A model generated the notes under the pieces. It saw only the letters and a program-made list of their open reading frames with translations. It was not told the DNA's origin and ran no database searches. Below, in pieces: positions 24,243 through 32,281 of a stretch of DNA of 64,000 nt; positions within the stretch are counted from its first letter, which is position 1, and each line of letters starts with the position of its first letter. The DNA is from Lentilactobacillus parabuchneri DSM 5707 = NBRC 107865. Lineage in GTDB: Bacteria > Bacillota > Bacilli > Lactobacillales > Lactobacillaceae. The DNA lies in contig NZ_AZGK01000008.1 of the NCBI RefSeq assembly GCF_001435315.1, positions 1 through 64,000 on the forward strand. Reading direction: 5' to 3'. The position numbers and the translations under genes were made by a program.

Positions 24243-26030
24243 ATGCCAGATCATTCTAATAAACCACAAAAATTTAATTTAAAGACGTTTTTAACCCTCA
24301 TTAACCGGATTCACCCACGATACTGGCAACTGATCGCAGGCTTTTTGCTTGGCGTATTGGCGACCGCCATGCAACTGGCCGTTCCAGGAATTGCCAAGGG
24401 GATCATCAATTCAATCGGACATCACATGAACACTACGTTAATTGTCGGCGTGGTCCTTTTATTCCTATTAAGTACAATTATCGGTGCCTGTTCCGGAACC
24501 GTCTTGGGCTTTTTCGGTGAAGACGTAGTTTATAAGCTGCGAAAAACGCTTTGGAACAAGATTCTAAAATTACCAGTTCATTATTTTGATGAGACCCAGT
24601 CCGGTCAAATCACCTCCAGATTAGTCAATGATTCGACTCAGGTCAAGGAACTGTTGGCAAATTCCGTTCCAAAGACTGCCACTTCAATCATTCAACTCGT
24701 TGGGGCGATGGTCTTGATGATGATTATGGACTGGCGGATGACGATTATTATGTTCATTGCCATCCCACTTGTCCTCGTCTGCCTGCTACCAATTGTCCGC
24801 CAGTCGCACAAAATTGCCCGGGCCCGTCAAGATGCCTTGGCAGACCTTAACGGAAAAGCCGGTGAAATGCTGGGTGAAGTCCGCCTAGTTAAATCCTCAA
24901 CTGCCGAACCGCTTGAAAAGTCGGCTGGCGATCAACGCATGTTTCGCCTGTATCGGATTGGCCGTCGGGAAGCCATCTATGACTCAATCGCCGGTCCCGT
25001 CATGGGCATGGTGATGATGGCCATGGTACTGGGAATTTTGGCCTACGGTGCCATCCGGGTCCGTGAAGGTGCCATCGACATCGGGACCCTATTTTCATTT
25101 CTAATGTACTTGGTTCAACTGATCGGACCGTTCGCAATCCTCGGTCAATTTATGGCTGACGTCGCCAAAGCAAGTGGTTCGACCACCCGAATTCAAGCCT
25201 TGCTTCAAACACGCGAGGAAGATCAACAGTCTGGAAGCGATTTTGATATCAGCGGCCAAACGTTAAAAATGAGCCATGTCAGCTTTTCGTATGAAAAGGA
25301 CAAACCAATCCTCCACGACGTTTCATTTACCGCTCCTGCCAATTCCGTGATCGCCTTTGCCGGTCCGTCGGGTGGCGGAAAATCAACTATCTTCAGTCTT
25401 TTAGAACGCTTTTATCAGCCGGACAGTGGCCATATTATGATTGGCGATACCGAAGTAGACGATATCAAGCTTGGAAGCTGGCGGAATCAAATTGGGTTGG
25501 TTGGCCAAGACGCCGCAATCATGTCCGGCACCATCCGTTATAATTTGACCTATGGGCTCGATAAAACCTTTCAAGACGAACAACTTTGGCATGTTTTAGA
25601 TATGGCCTACGCAACCAAATTTGTCAAAGCCATGCCACACGGTCTCGACACTGAAGTGGGTGAACGCGGGATAAAAGTCTCCGGCGGGCAACGCCAACGC
25701 TTGGCTATTGCCAGAGCTTTCTTAAGAGATCCGAAGATTTTGATGCTTGATGAAGCCACTGCCAGCTTGGATTCCGAATCAGAAATGATGGTCCAACAAG
25801 CCCTCGACAAATTGATGGTGAACCGAACGACCTTAGTCATCGCCCACCGCCTCAGCACCATCACTGACGCGGATGAAATCTACTTCATCGAAAATGGTCG
25901 GGTCAGTGGTCACGGAACCCATAAACAGTTAGTCAAAAGTACGCCACTGTACCGAGAATACGTGGAAAACCAATTTTCAGAAGAAAAAACGCATCAGCCA
26001 ATTCGGACGGAAAAGCAAGCAACGTCTTGA
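24243..26030 (+). CDS. ABC exporter, fused membrane and ATPase domains (BmrA/LmrA-like)
   Basis: A 595-residue half-transporter: six membrane segments over residues about 20-300, then an ATPase with Walker A GPSGGGKST, Q-loop, signature VSGGQRQRLAIARAF, Walker B ILMLDEATASLD and H-loop AHRLST. All catalytic residues are canonical, so it probably works as a homodimer exporting drugs or lipids. ATG 24243 has GGGGGA seven bases upstream; an in-frame start 36 bases earlier lacks one. It is divergent from the acyltransferase/GT8 block. Confidence 0.9.
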   Translation: MPDHSNKPQKFNLKTFLTLINRIHPRYWQLIAGFLLGVLATAMQLAVPGIAKGIINSIGHHMNTTLIVGVVLLFLLSTIIGACSGTVLGFFGEDVVYKLRKTLWNKILKLPVHYFDETQSGQITSRLVNDSTQVKELLANSVPKTATSIIQLVGAMVLMMIMDWRMTIIMFIAIPLVLVCLLPIVRQSHKIARARQDALADLNGKAGEMLGEVRLVKSSTAEPLEKSAGDQRMFRLYRIGRREAIYDSIAGPVMGMVMMAMVLGILAYGAIRVREGAIDIGTLFSFLMYLVQLIGPFAILGQFMADVAKASGSTTRIQALLQTREEDQQSGSDFDISGQTLKMSHVSFSYEKDKPILHDVSFTAPANSVIAFAGPSGGGKSTIFSLLERFYQPDSGHIMIGDTEVDDIKLGSWRNQIGLVGQDAAIMSGTIRYNLTYGLDKTFQDEQLWHVLDMAYATKFVKAMPHGLDTEVGERGIKVSGGQRQRLAIARAFLRDPKILMLDEATASLDSESEMMVQQALDKLMVNRTTLVIAHRLSTITDADEIYFIENGRVSGHGTHKQLVKSTPLYREYVENQFSEEKTHQPIRTEKQATS

Positions 26031-26044
26031 GAATGTGCTGGATG

Positions 26045-26092
26045 AAAAAGAGAGGCTGAGCTAAAAGTATCAACTTTTGGCTCAGCCTTTTT
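26045..26092 (+). terminator. Intrinsic terminator after the ABC exporter
   Basis: AGGCTGAGC..AAAAGT pairs with ACTTTTGGCTCAGCCT and is followed by TTTTT. Confidence 0.9.
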
Positions 26093-26114
26093 CTGGTGAT
26101 TCCATATTATCTTG

Positions 26115-26184
26115 CCTAAACATGTTCCTCAAACCAGCTCCGTCCGCTTAATGCTCCGAAGCTATGCGGTTTAACTCGCACTCT
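26115..26184 (-). repeat. Dispersed stop-codon-associated hairpin element, short form (copy D)
   Basis: Minus strand: AGAGTGCGAGTTAAACCGC, then CTTCGGAGCATTAAGCGGACG and TTTGAGGAACATGTTT. It lacks the long central hairpin of the other copies, as if the inner arms had been deleted. It begins six bases after the stop codon of the GT8 gene. Confidence 0.7.
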
Positions 26185-26190
26185 GTTGTT

Positions 26191-27036
26191 TTATTTGGAT
26201 AAAACGGGCTCCGCCTGCAGCTTAGCCATTATCTCTTGATACTCATCCAAGATGTCATCATATTCGTGCAAATTCAGCTGAGAGTGGACCTTGTCGACTT
26301 CCCAGGGTTTGACCGAAACCGTATGAATAATCGGCCAAAATTTCCAACGAGTTGAAAAATGCTGGAACACCGTGTCCGGTTGAACATCCTGTTGCTCATT
26401 ATACTTCTCTGCCACGAACGCCTTATGCTTGGCCAACTTGTTCATGGCCGATTGATCAGGCATAATCATTGGCCGTTTGGCACAGTATGCCCGGCAGCGC
26501 GCCAATAGCTGATCTTGGCGAATCTGTTTAAGATTCATCAGCAGCATTCCGGAGTTAATGTAGTCAAACGGCCGTAGCTGATGATGGAAAAACCAGCGGC
26601 CATAATGATCAAGAACCCCTAGAAAATCTACCTTATCCAGCTCTTGATGGTAGAACGCTTCAAACGGTCGCCGACAAACGACATCCGCATCTAAATATAA
26701 AATCCGATCTGAGAACTGTGGTACTAAATCACTGTATAGTCTCAACATACTGTACGGCGTAAATAATGTATTAATATTGGCAGTTGGCAATTCCGCTTCA
26801 AACTTTTCGGTCATATCGATTTTAATAACGGCATTCCGGTTGTTCCCCTGCTTGGCCAGATCGTTTAAAAAGTCGATATGATCGTCACTCAACGCTTGAA
26901 ACTGACGGTGCTTATTGTGAAGGTGTCCGGTCATAATATAAATGTTCAGTGGTTCATGAGCGTGTTTGGTTAACGACAAGATTGAGATAATCAAGCCTTC
27001 AAACATGTTGTCGTCACCACAATATAAAATATCCAA
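26191..27036 (-). CDS. Glycosyltransferase family 8 protein
   Basis: A 281-residue GT8 enzyme starting MDILYCGDDNMFEGLIIS from TTG at 27036, which has GGGGGA upstream; longer in-frame starts have no ribosome-binding site and add non-homologous sequence. Key parts are the DxD in RILYLDADVVCRR, the block YINSGMLLMNLKQIR, and the terminal HTVSVKPWEVDKV. It is distinct in sequence from the GT8 at 22290-23240. The gene stands alone between the ABC exporter and codA. The acceptor is unknown. Confidence 0.85.
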   Translation of the reverse strand: MDILYCGDDNMFEGLIISILSLTKHAHEPLNIYIMTGHLHNKHRQFQALSDDHIDFLNDLAKQGNNRNAVIKIDMTEKFEAELPTANINTLFTPYSMLRLYSDLVPQFSDRILYLDADVVCRRPFEAFYHQELDKVDFLGVLDHYGRWFFHHQLRPFDYINSGMLLMNLKQIRQDQLLARCRAYCAKRPMIMPDQSAMNKLAKHKAFVAEKYNEQQDVQPDTVFQHFSTRWKFWPIIHTVSVKPWEVDKVHSQLNLHEYDDILDEYQEIMAKLQAEPVLSK

Positions 27037-27123
27037 CGTTGCTTCCCCCTGTCGTGCTACCCACTCAAAGTGTGTCATATTTGACGTAAAATGGCAACAA
27101 AAGAGCGTGTGCATGATGTGTGT

Positions 27124-27159
27124 AAAAAAGAGTCGGCACAACGGACGTTGTCCCAACTC
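27124..27159 (-). terminator. Intrinsic terminator after codA
   Basis: Minus strand GAGTTGGGACAACG pairs with CGTTGTGCCGACTC and is followed by TTTTTT. Confidence 0.8.
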
Positions 27160-27172
27160 CTACTTTAAACGA

Positions 27173-28414
27173 TTAATCTTCGAAGTGATTTGTCACGTGC
27201 TTCGGCTCAGTCTGAACCAAGATTTGGCCATTATGAATTGAATACAAAATTTCTGATCGCTCATTTAAAGCATTGTAGAAATTATTGTTGTTCATGATGA
27301 TACAGTTGGCAGGCTTACCAACATGAATGCCATAGTGACCACTAATGTGCATCGCCTTGGCAGCGTTTGTCGTGATAAATTGATACGAATTCATGATATC
27401 GTCATAGCCCATCAGATGACCGACATGAATGCCCATTTCAACGGGGTCAAGCATGTTGCCATTGCCCATTGGATACCAGGGATCCTTGAGATCATCTTCA
27501 CCAAAGGCAACGTTGATGCCAGCTTCAGCCAACTCCTTAACCCGGGTCATTCCCCGACGCTTGGGGTAGGTGTCAAAACGACCGCCCAGGTTGGTGTTAA
27601 CTAATGGATTGGCAATGAAGTTGATATGAGACATTCTCAAGAGACGGAATAATTTATACGTGTAGGCGTCGTTATACGACCCCATCGCAGTGGTATGACT
27701 GGCAGTCACTTTGTCGCCCAACCCACTTTCCAGTGCCAAAGTTGCCAGTACTTCAAGGTTTCGAGAAGCGGGATCGTCAATTTCGTCACAGTGGACATCA
27801 ACTAATTTACCCTTACTTTCAGCAACCTTCATCAAGAATTTCAACGACTCAACCCCGTAGTCACGGGTAAATTCAAAATGCGGGATCCCACCAATCGCAT
27901 CGGCACCCATATCGGCCGCGGCAATCATCAATTCCTTGCCGTTTGGATAGGACAATATGCCTTCTTGGGGAAAAGCGACCAGTTGAAGTTCTACCTGGTC
28001 GGCAACTTCATCACGAACTTCAATTAGGGCCTTTAAAGCCGTCAAATCCGGATCGGTGACGTCAACATGGCTTCGAATAAATTGAATCCCGTTGGCGACT
28101 TGAATTTTGATGGCTTTCTTAGCGCGGGTCTTCACGTCGTCAATCGTTAACTTCTTCTTACGTTCACTCCAAATTCGAATGCCGTCAAATAACGTCCCGG
28201 ATTGATTCCACTCAGGATCGCCGGCCGTTTGGGTCGCATCCAGATGAACATGGGGATCAACAAACGGTGGCAGCAATAATTTATCGGTGGCGTCAATCAC
28301 CTGTTCACCGTCACTGGGTTCAATACTTGGCGCAATCTTGACAAACTTGCCGTCAGCTATTTTGACGTCACTGGTTTGTTCTGCATTTTCGATATGGACA
28401 TTTTTGATAAGCAT
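27173..28414 (-). CDS. codA: Cytosine deaminase (amidohydrolase superfamily)
   Basis: A 413-residue enzyme that follows E. coli CodA closely: metal ligands in DPHVHLDATQTAG, active-site block FPQEGILSYPNG, VDVHCDEIDDP, TASHTTAMGSYND, and the catalytic Asp in FGEDDLKDPWYPMG. It deaminates cytosine to uracil for pyrimidine salvage. The usual partner permease codB is absent from this window, so cytosine import must come from elsewhere. GAGGGA precedes the ATG. Divergent from ktrB. Confidence 0.93.
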   Translation of the reverse strand: MLIKNVHIENAEQTSDVKIADGKFVKIAPSIEPSDGEQVIDATDKLLLPPFVDPHVHLDATQTAGDPEWNQSGTLFDGIRIWSERKKKLTIDDVKTRAKKAIKIQVANGIQFIRSHVDVTDPDLTALKALIEVRDEVADQVELQLVAFPQEGILSYPNGKELMIAAADMGADAIGGIPHFEFTRDYGVESLKFLMKVAESKGKLVDVHCDEIDDPASRNLEVLATLALESGLGDKVTASHTTAMGSYNDAYTYKLFRLLRMSHINFIANPLVNTNLGGRFDTYPKRRGMTRVKELAEAGINVAFGEDDLKDPWYPMGNGNMLDPVEMGIHVGHLMGYDDIMNSYQFITTNAAKAMHISGHYGIHVGKPANCIIMNNNNFYNALNERSEILYSIHNGQILVQTEPKHVTNHFED

Positions 28415-28564
28415 GTCATTTATCCCTCACAATCAACGTATTTATTCATATTATAGTCTATTTTGGCAGCAAAGTTGGGCCCTTTCTGGTGAGTGTGCGA
28501 TAATACATATGTGATCCCTATTAAGACATTAGCATTTTTTTGCTAAGTGAAAGGTTCTGATTCA

Positions 28565-29902
28565 TTGAATTCAAAAACCAGATTGGCGTTACCGCAGATC
28601 TTGACGTTAGGTTTCCTGATTATTATTTTAGTGGGAACCTTTTTACTGTCGCTGCCAATCTCAAGTAAATCCGGGCATATGACCAGTTACATCAATGCCT
28701 TTTTCACGGCAACTTCCGCGACTTGTGTGACCGGAATGACGGTGGTCAACACCGCGCTTCATTGGAGTATCTTCGGTAAAATTGTGATCCTGATGCTGGT
28801 CGAAATTGGTGGTTTGGGCTTTATGACATTCGCCGTTCTACTGTTTGTGTTTATGCGCCGGAAGGTTGATTTGACCACCCAACTGCTAACCCAGCAGTCC
28901 CTTAACCTGCAATCATTTGCTAACACCAGCACGGTTGTTTTTCTGGTGGTTCGCATTTCCCTGGCGATTCAAGTTCTTGGGACCGGCCTGATTTTTATTG
29001 ATTTCTATCCCCGTTATGGGTTGGTTAAAGGCCTGGGCTATAGCATTTTTCACTCAATCAGTGCATTTTGTAATGCCGGCTTTGATTTGTTTGATAACAG
29101 TCTCGTGCGGTTTCAAACAGATCCCTACCTGCTGTTCGTATTGACGATTCTCATCATCTCCGGGTCCCTCGGCTTTCTGGTTTGGAAGGACATTCTTTTC
29201 TACCATGAAGATCATCGGTTAAGCCTGCACACTAAATTGGCGTTGACCACTTATCTGGGAATTATCGTTATCAGCTTTGTGGTCTATATGCTGACTGAGC
29301 GTAATTTCTCAGAGGGCAGTCATTTAACCATTTTCCAGCGGATTATGAACACCTGGTTTTTATCTGTGACACCAAGAACTGCCGGCTTCTACACCTTTCC
29401 AGTCACTCATATTTCCCTTGGTGGGGCATTTTTTACCATGATTTTGATGCTGATTGGTGGAACGCCCGGATCGACTGCCGGCGGGATTAAAACGACCACA
29501 GTGGGCATTCTTTTAATTCGAGTGTGGGCAACCCTCCGTGGCAAGCGGGACGCTACGTTTTGGGGGCGCCGATTCAGTGACGATAACGTTACCAGGTCTT
29601 TATCTCTGGTATTCTTGGTCGCCGTCGTCCTGTCGATTGCGACTCTGATTTTAACTTTCACGGAGACCATCCCCAAATCAGAAGGATTGGAATACATCAT
29701 GTTTGACGTCGTTTCAGCCTTTGGTACAACTGGATTTAGTCTGGGCTTGGTTGCGCATTTGAGTGTGATCGGCAAATTAATTTTCGCGGTGCTGATGTTC
29801 ATGGGTAGAGTGGGAATCTTTACGGTCATGTACTCATTGTTAACGTCAAAGCGACCAGAAGATGCCTTCAGATATCCGGAAGAAAATGTGATGATTGGCT
29901 AA
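28565..29902 (+). CDS. ktrB: Potassium uptake channel subunit KtrB/TrkH family
   Basis: A 445-residue membrane protein with the four selectivity-filter loops of the KtrB/TrkH family: ATCVTGM, AFCNAGFD, TPRTAGFY and AFGTTGFS. The gating region is marked by GGTPGSTAGGIKTTT. It works with the regulatory KtrA subunit encoded 90 bases downstream to import K+, probably driven by Na+ or membrane potential. The start is TTG at 28565, ten bases after AAAGG; a GTG six codons earlier has no site. Confidence 0.92.
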   Translation: MNSKTRLALPQILTLGFLIIILVGTFLLSLPISSKSGHMTSYINAFFTATSATCVTGMTVVNTALHWSIFGKIVILMLVEIGGLGFMTFAVLLFVFMRRKVDLTTQLLTQQSLNLQSFANTSTVVFLVVRISLAIQVLGTGLIFIDFYPRYGLVKGLGYSIFHSISAFCNAGFDLFDNSLVRFQTDPYLLFVLTILIISGSLGFLVWKDILFYHEDHRLSLHTKLALTTYLGIIVISFVVYMLTERNFSEGSHLTIFQRIMNTWFLSVTPRTAGFYTFPVTHISLGGAFFTMILMLIGGTPGSTAGGIKTTTVGILLIRVWATLRGKRDATFWGRRFSDDNVTRSLSLVFLVAVVLSIATLILTFTETIPKSEGLEYIMFDVVSAFGTTGFSLGLVAHLSVIGKLIFAVLMFMGRVGIFTVMYSLLTSKRPEDAFRYPEENVMIG

Positions 29903-29992
29903 TTTGCAAGTCTGGTCGAAGAAGCGGCTTTTAATCCAAAAACCATATATCATGAGGTAATAATCAATTCAACGTAGAGGAGCATTCATACC

Positions 29993-30658
29993 ATGAAACA
30001 AAATTATGCAGTCATCGGCCTCGGCCTTTTTGGATCCAGCATTGTCAACGCCTTGCTGGAACACGACCAGGAAGTGCTGGTGATTGATAAAAATGAAAAT
30101 CGGGTCAACGAGTTTCGCGATAGAGCAACCGAAGCCATTGTTGCCGACACTCAAAATGAACTGGCATTAAAACAACTTGGCATTGGTAATTTTGACAATG
30201 TGTTTGTCGCTATCGGAACTGATTTGGAGGCCAGCATCATGACCACCATGATTTGTGAAGAATTAGGCGTTAAACACCTGGTATGTAAGGCTGAAAACGC
30301 CCGCCATGCCAAGGTTTTGGAAAGGCTGGGCGCCGATGAAGTCATCCAGCCCGAACGTGACATGGGCCAGCGAATTGCCTTGCACGTCATGGAGCCTAAG
30401 ATCCTCAATGATTTAAAACTAAAGGGTGAGTTGTCGGTTATCGAATTTGAGCTGACAAATCCCAAGTTATTTAATAAGACCCTCAAAGAGCTTAACTTAA
30501 CCAACCGCTACAAGATTTCCGTGATTGCCCTTTCCCATGCCGATGAGGAAGGTGCGATCATTCCCAATCAATCGACCATCACAAAGCCAGGAGATATTGT
30601 GACCATTATTGGTACGGAGAAGGATGTTGAAGCGTTTGAGGAAATTGCAACGGCGTAA
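29993..30658 (+). CDS. ktrA: Potassium uptake regulatory subunit KtrA (RCK protein)
   Basis: A 221-residue RCK protein. It has an N-terminal Rossmann TrkA_N domain (VIGLGLFGSSIVNALLE, acidic ribose-binding end VLVIDKNE) and a C-terminal TrkA_C domain from about residue 140. It forms the cytoplasmic octameric ring that gates KtrB in response to ATP/ADP, and in relatives cyclic di-AMP binds the C domain. AGGAG precedes the ATG. Second gene of the ktrBA operon, ended by a terminator. Confidence 0.92.
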   Translation: MKQNYAVIGLGLFGSSIVNALLEHDQEVLVIDKNENRVNEFRDRATEAIVADTQNELALKQLGIGNFDNVFVAIGTDLEASIMTTMICEELGVKHLVCKAENARHAKVLERLGADEVIQPERDMGQRIALHVMEPKILNDLKLKGELSVIEFELTNPKLFNKTLKELNLTNRYKISVIALSHADEEGAIIPNQSTITKPGDIVTIIGTEKDVEAFEEIATA

Positions 30659-30700
30659 AAAAAGAACCAGACAACTTTTATAGTTGCCCGGTTCTTTTTA
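30657..30700 (+). terminator. Intrinsic terminator of ktrBA
   Basis: AAAAGAACC..ACAACT pairs with AGTTG..GGTTCTTTTT and ends in a T-run. Confidence 0.85.
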
Positions 30701-30775
30701 GTACTAATATGATATTTTGTGGGAACCTGTCACGCCTAGTCCCATGGACAACGTAACAGATGCGAGTTATAGCTA

Positions 30776-30898
30776 TTACTTAGCTGGCTTCTGTTTCAAG
30801 AAACGTTGTAAGTATGATAATTCTTTGTTCCGCTTAATATCTTTTTTACGGTTAACTGGACGACGTCCTTGTACGCCGTGTGGATGACAAATTCGCAT
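30776..30898 (-). CDS. 40-residue highly basic protein, unknown function
   Basis: ATG at 30898, seven bases after AAGGAGAG. The product begins MRICHPHGVQGRRPVNRKKD and continues with a Lys/Arg-rich helix. About a third of the residues are basic, and one Cys lies between two His near the N-terminus. It is not one of the small ribosomal proteins I can recall (bL34, bL36). It could bind nucleic acid. An in-frame upstream extension lacks a ribosome-binding site. Confidence 0.6.
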   Translation of the reverse strand: MRICHPHGVQGRRPVNRKKDIKRNKELSYLQRFLKQKPAK

Positions 30899-31060
30899 AA
30901 TTAGACTCTCCTTATTTTGTATTATGACTTCATAATTCCAATAGACTAAATTATTATAATACAAGTCAATGCATCAACGCAAATCAATCTGCGATTTCTC
31001 TATGATTTCTCATTAAATGTGGTATTCTTAAATACAAAATAAACGGTTGAGGTGATTAAT

Positions 31061-31876
31061 TTGACAGAACAATATCCACAAGCATTAACGATTGCAGGCT
31101 CTGACAGCGATGGTAGTGCCGGCATGCAGGCAGATTTACATACATTTTTTAGACGCCACATCTATGGAACAGCTGTGATGACTGCTGCGGTTGCCGGAAA
31201 CAGTTATGGTATTCACGACTCAGTGACCCTGCCATCATCGTTTATCGACCAGGAATTTAAAGATTTAGCGGATGACTATGACGTCCGGGCCAGCAAGACC
31301 GGCATGCTGGCCGACACCGATCTGATTCGAACCGTCATCCGCAACTACCAAAAATACGACTTTGGCCCATTGGTCGTGGATCCGGTTATTACCACCAAGC
31401 ACGGCAATATGCTGCTGGAAGAAAGTGCCTATAAGACGCTTCGAGACGAGTTAATTCCGTTAGCAACCGTCATTACACCCAACTTCTTTGAAGCCCAAAA
31501 ATTAGCTGAAATGGACATTAATACCAAAGACGACATGATCACTGCCGCCAATAAATTAAAGTCACTCGGCGCCGACAACATCATGATTAAGGGAAGCCAC
31601 CATAATCCGGGTCAAACGGAGGTCTCAGACTATGTTTTGCTCGAATCGGGTGAAAGCTTCTGGTTAACCGGCGACTTTTACGATACCGACCGCAAAAACG
31701 GAACTGGCGACAGCCTGTCTGCCTGCATCGCGGCTGAGTTGGCACGCGGAAACGATGTCAAAACAGCTGTAAAAATCGCCAAGAAGTTTGTTGACGTGGC
31801 CATTGAAAATGAGATTAACGTTGGTCATAAGTTTGGACCGATTAATCACTGGGCACCGGGGTATCCGGAACCGTAA
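31061..31876 (+). CDS. pdxK: Pyridoxine/hydroxymethylpyrimidine kinase (PdxK/ThiD family)
   Basis: A 271-residue ribokinase-fold kinase: start region ALTIAGSDSDGSAGMQADLH, phosphate-binding region VVDPVITTKHGN, TPNFFEAQKLAEM, and the anion-hole motif NGTGDSLSACIAAELARG with Asp as the base. This group phosphorylates pyridoxine/pyridoxal or the thiamine precursor HMP; the two cannot be told apart safely. The start is TTG at 31061, six bases after GAGGTG; an earlier in-frame GTG is part of that sequence. Single gene. Confidence 0.85.
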   Translation: MTEQYPQALTIAGSDSDGSAGMQADLHTFFRRHIYGTAVMTAAVAGNSYGIHDSVTLPSSFIDQEFKDLADDYDVRASKTGMLADTDLIRTVIRNYQKYDFGPLVVDPVITTKHGNMLLEESAYKTLRDELIPLATVITPNFFEAQKLAEMDINTKDDMITAANKLKSLGADNIMIKGSHHNPGQTEVSDYVLLESGESFWLTGDFYDTDRKNGTGDSLSACIAAELARGNDVKTAVKIAKKFVDVAIENEINVGHKFGPINHWAPGYPEP

Positions 31877-31907
31877 CGCTCACTTCTCGATTGCAATCTT
31901 TAATAAT

Positions 31908-31940
31908 AAGACCAGCTAACAGTTTGTTGGCTGGTCTTTT
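31908..31940 (+). terminator. Intrinsic terminator after pdxK
   Basis: AAGACCAGC and GCTGGTCTTTT form the stem of a compact hairpin. Confidence 0.8.
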
Positions 31941-31990
31941 GTGATGCTTAGGATTGTTGAATTTAATACTGTGGTTGTTTCACTGTTCCT

Positions 31991-32281
31991 TAGCCAAAAC
32001 TCTCGAGCCAGCTTTCTCCGCTTAGTCCGCCATGTACCCCTTGCCACCTAGCCAAAACGTGCTCCCCAGAGCAGCAACCTGCACCTTCACTGCTACTTAG
32101 CCGAAATGTGCTTCTCGAGCCAGGCCCCTCCGCTTAGTCTGCCACGCACCACTGCTACATAGTCGAAACGTGCTGTCCAGAGCAGCAACCTGCACCTAAG
32201 CCAACTTTGGGTGAAATCAAACTCGATTTCACCCAAAGCCAGCTTAGGCTCCGGTTGCTAACCGCTCTGGTCCGCACTCTA
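31991..32281 (-). repeat. Dispersed stop-codon-associated hairpin element (copy E)
   Basis: Minus strand begins TAGAGTGCGGACCAGAGCGG, and its TAG is the stop codon of the antiporter gene. The central hairpin has arms CTTTGGGTGAAATC and GATTTCACCCAAAG. Several partial modules follow (GCAGGTTGCTGCTCTGGACAGCACGTTTCG, a form of GGAGCACGTTT, and GACTAAGCGGAG twice). Arms differ from copies B and C yet still pair. No gene is seen in 31877-32278. Confidence 0.78.

Noticed and set aside
30776-30898. Basic micro-protein as ribosomal protein bL34 or bL36
   Set aside because: The sequence lacks the hallmark patterns of either, and the location is outside their usual operons.
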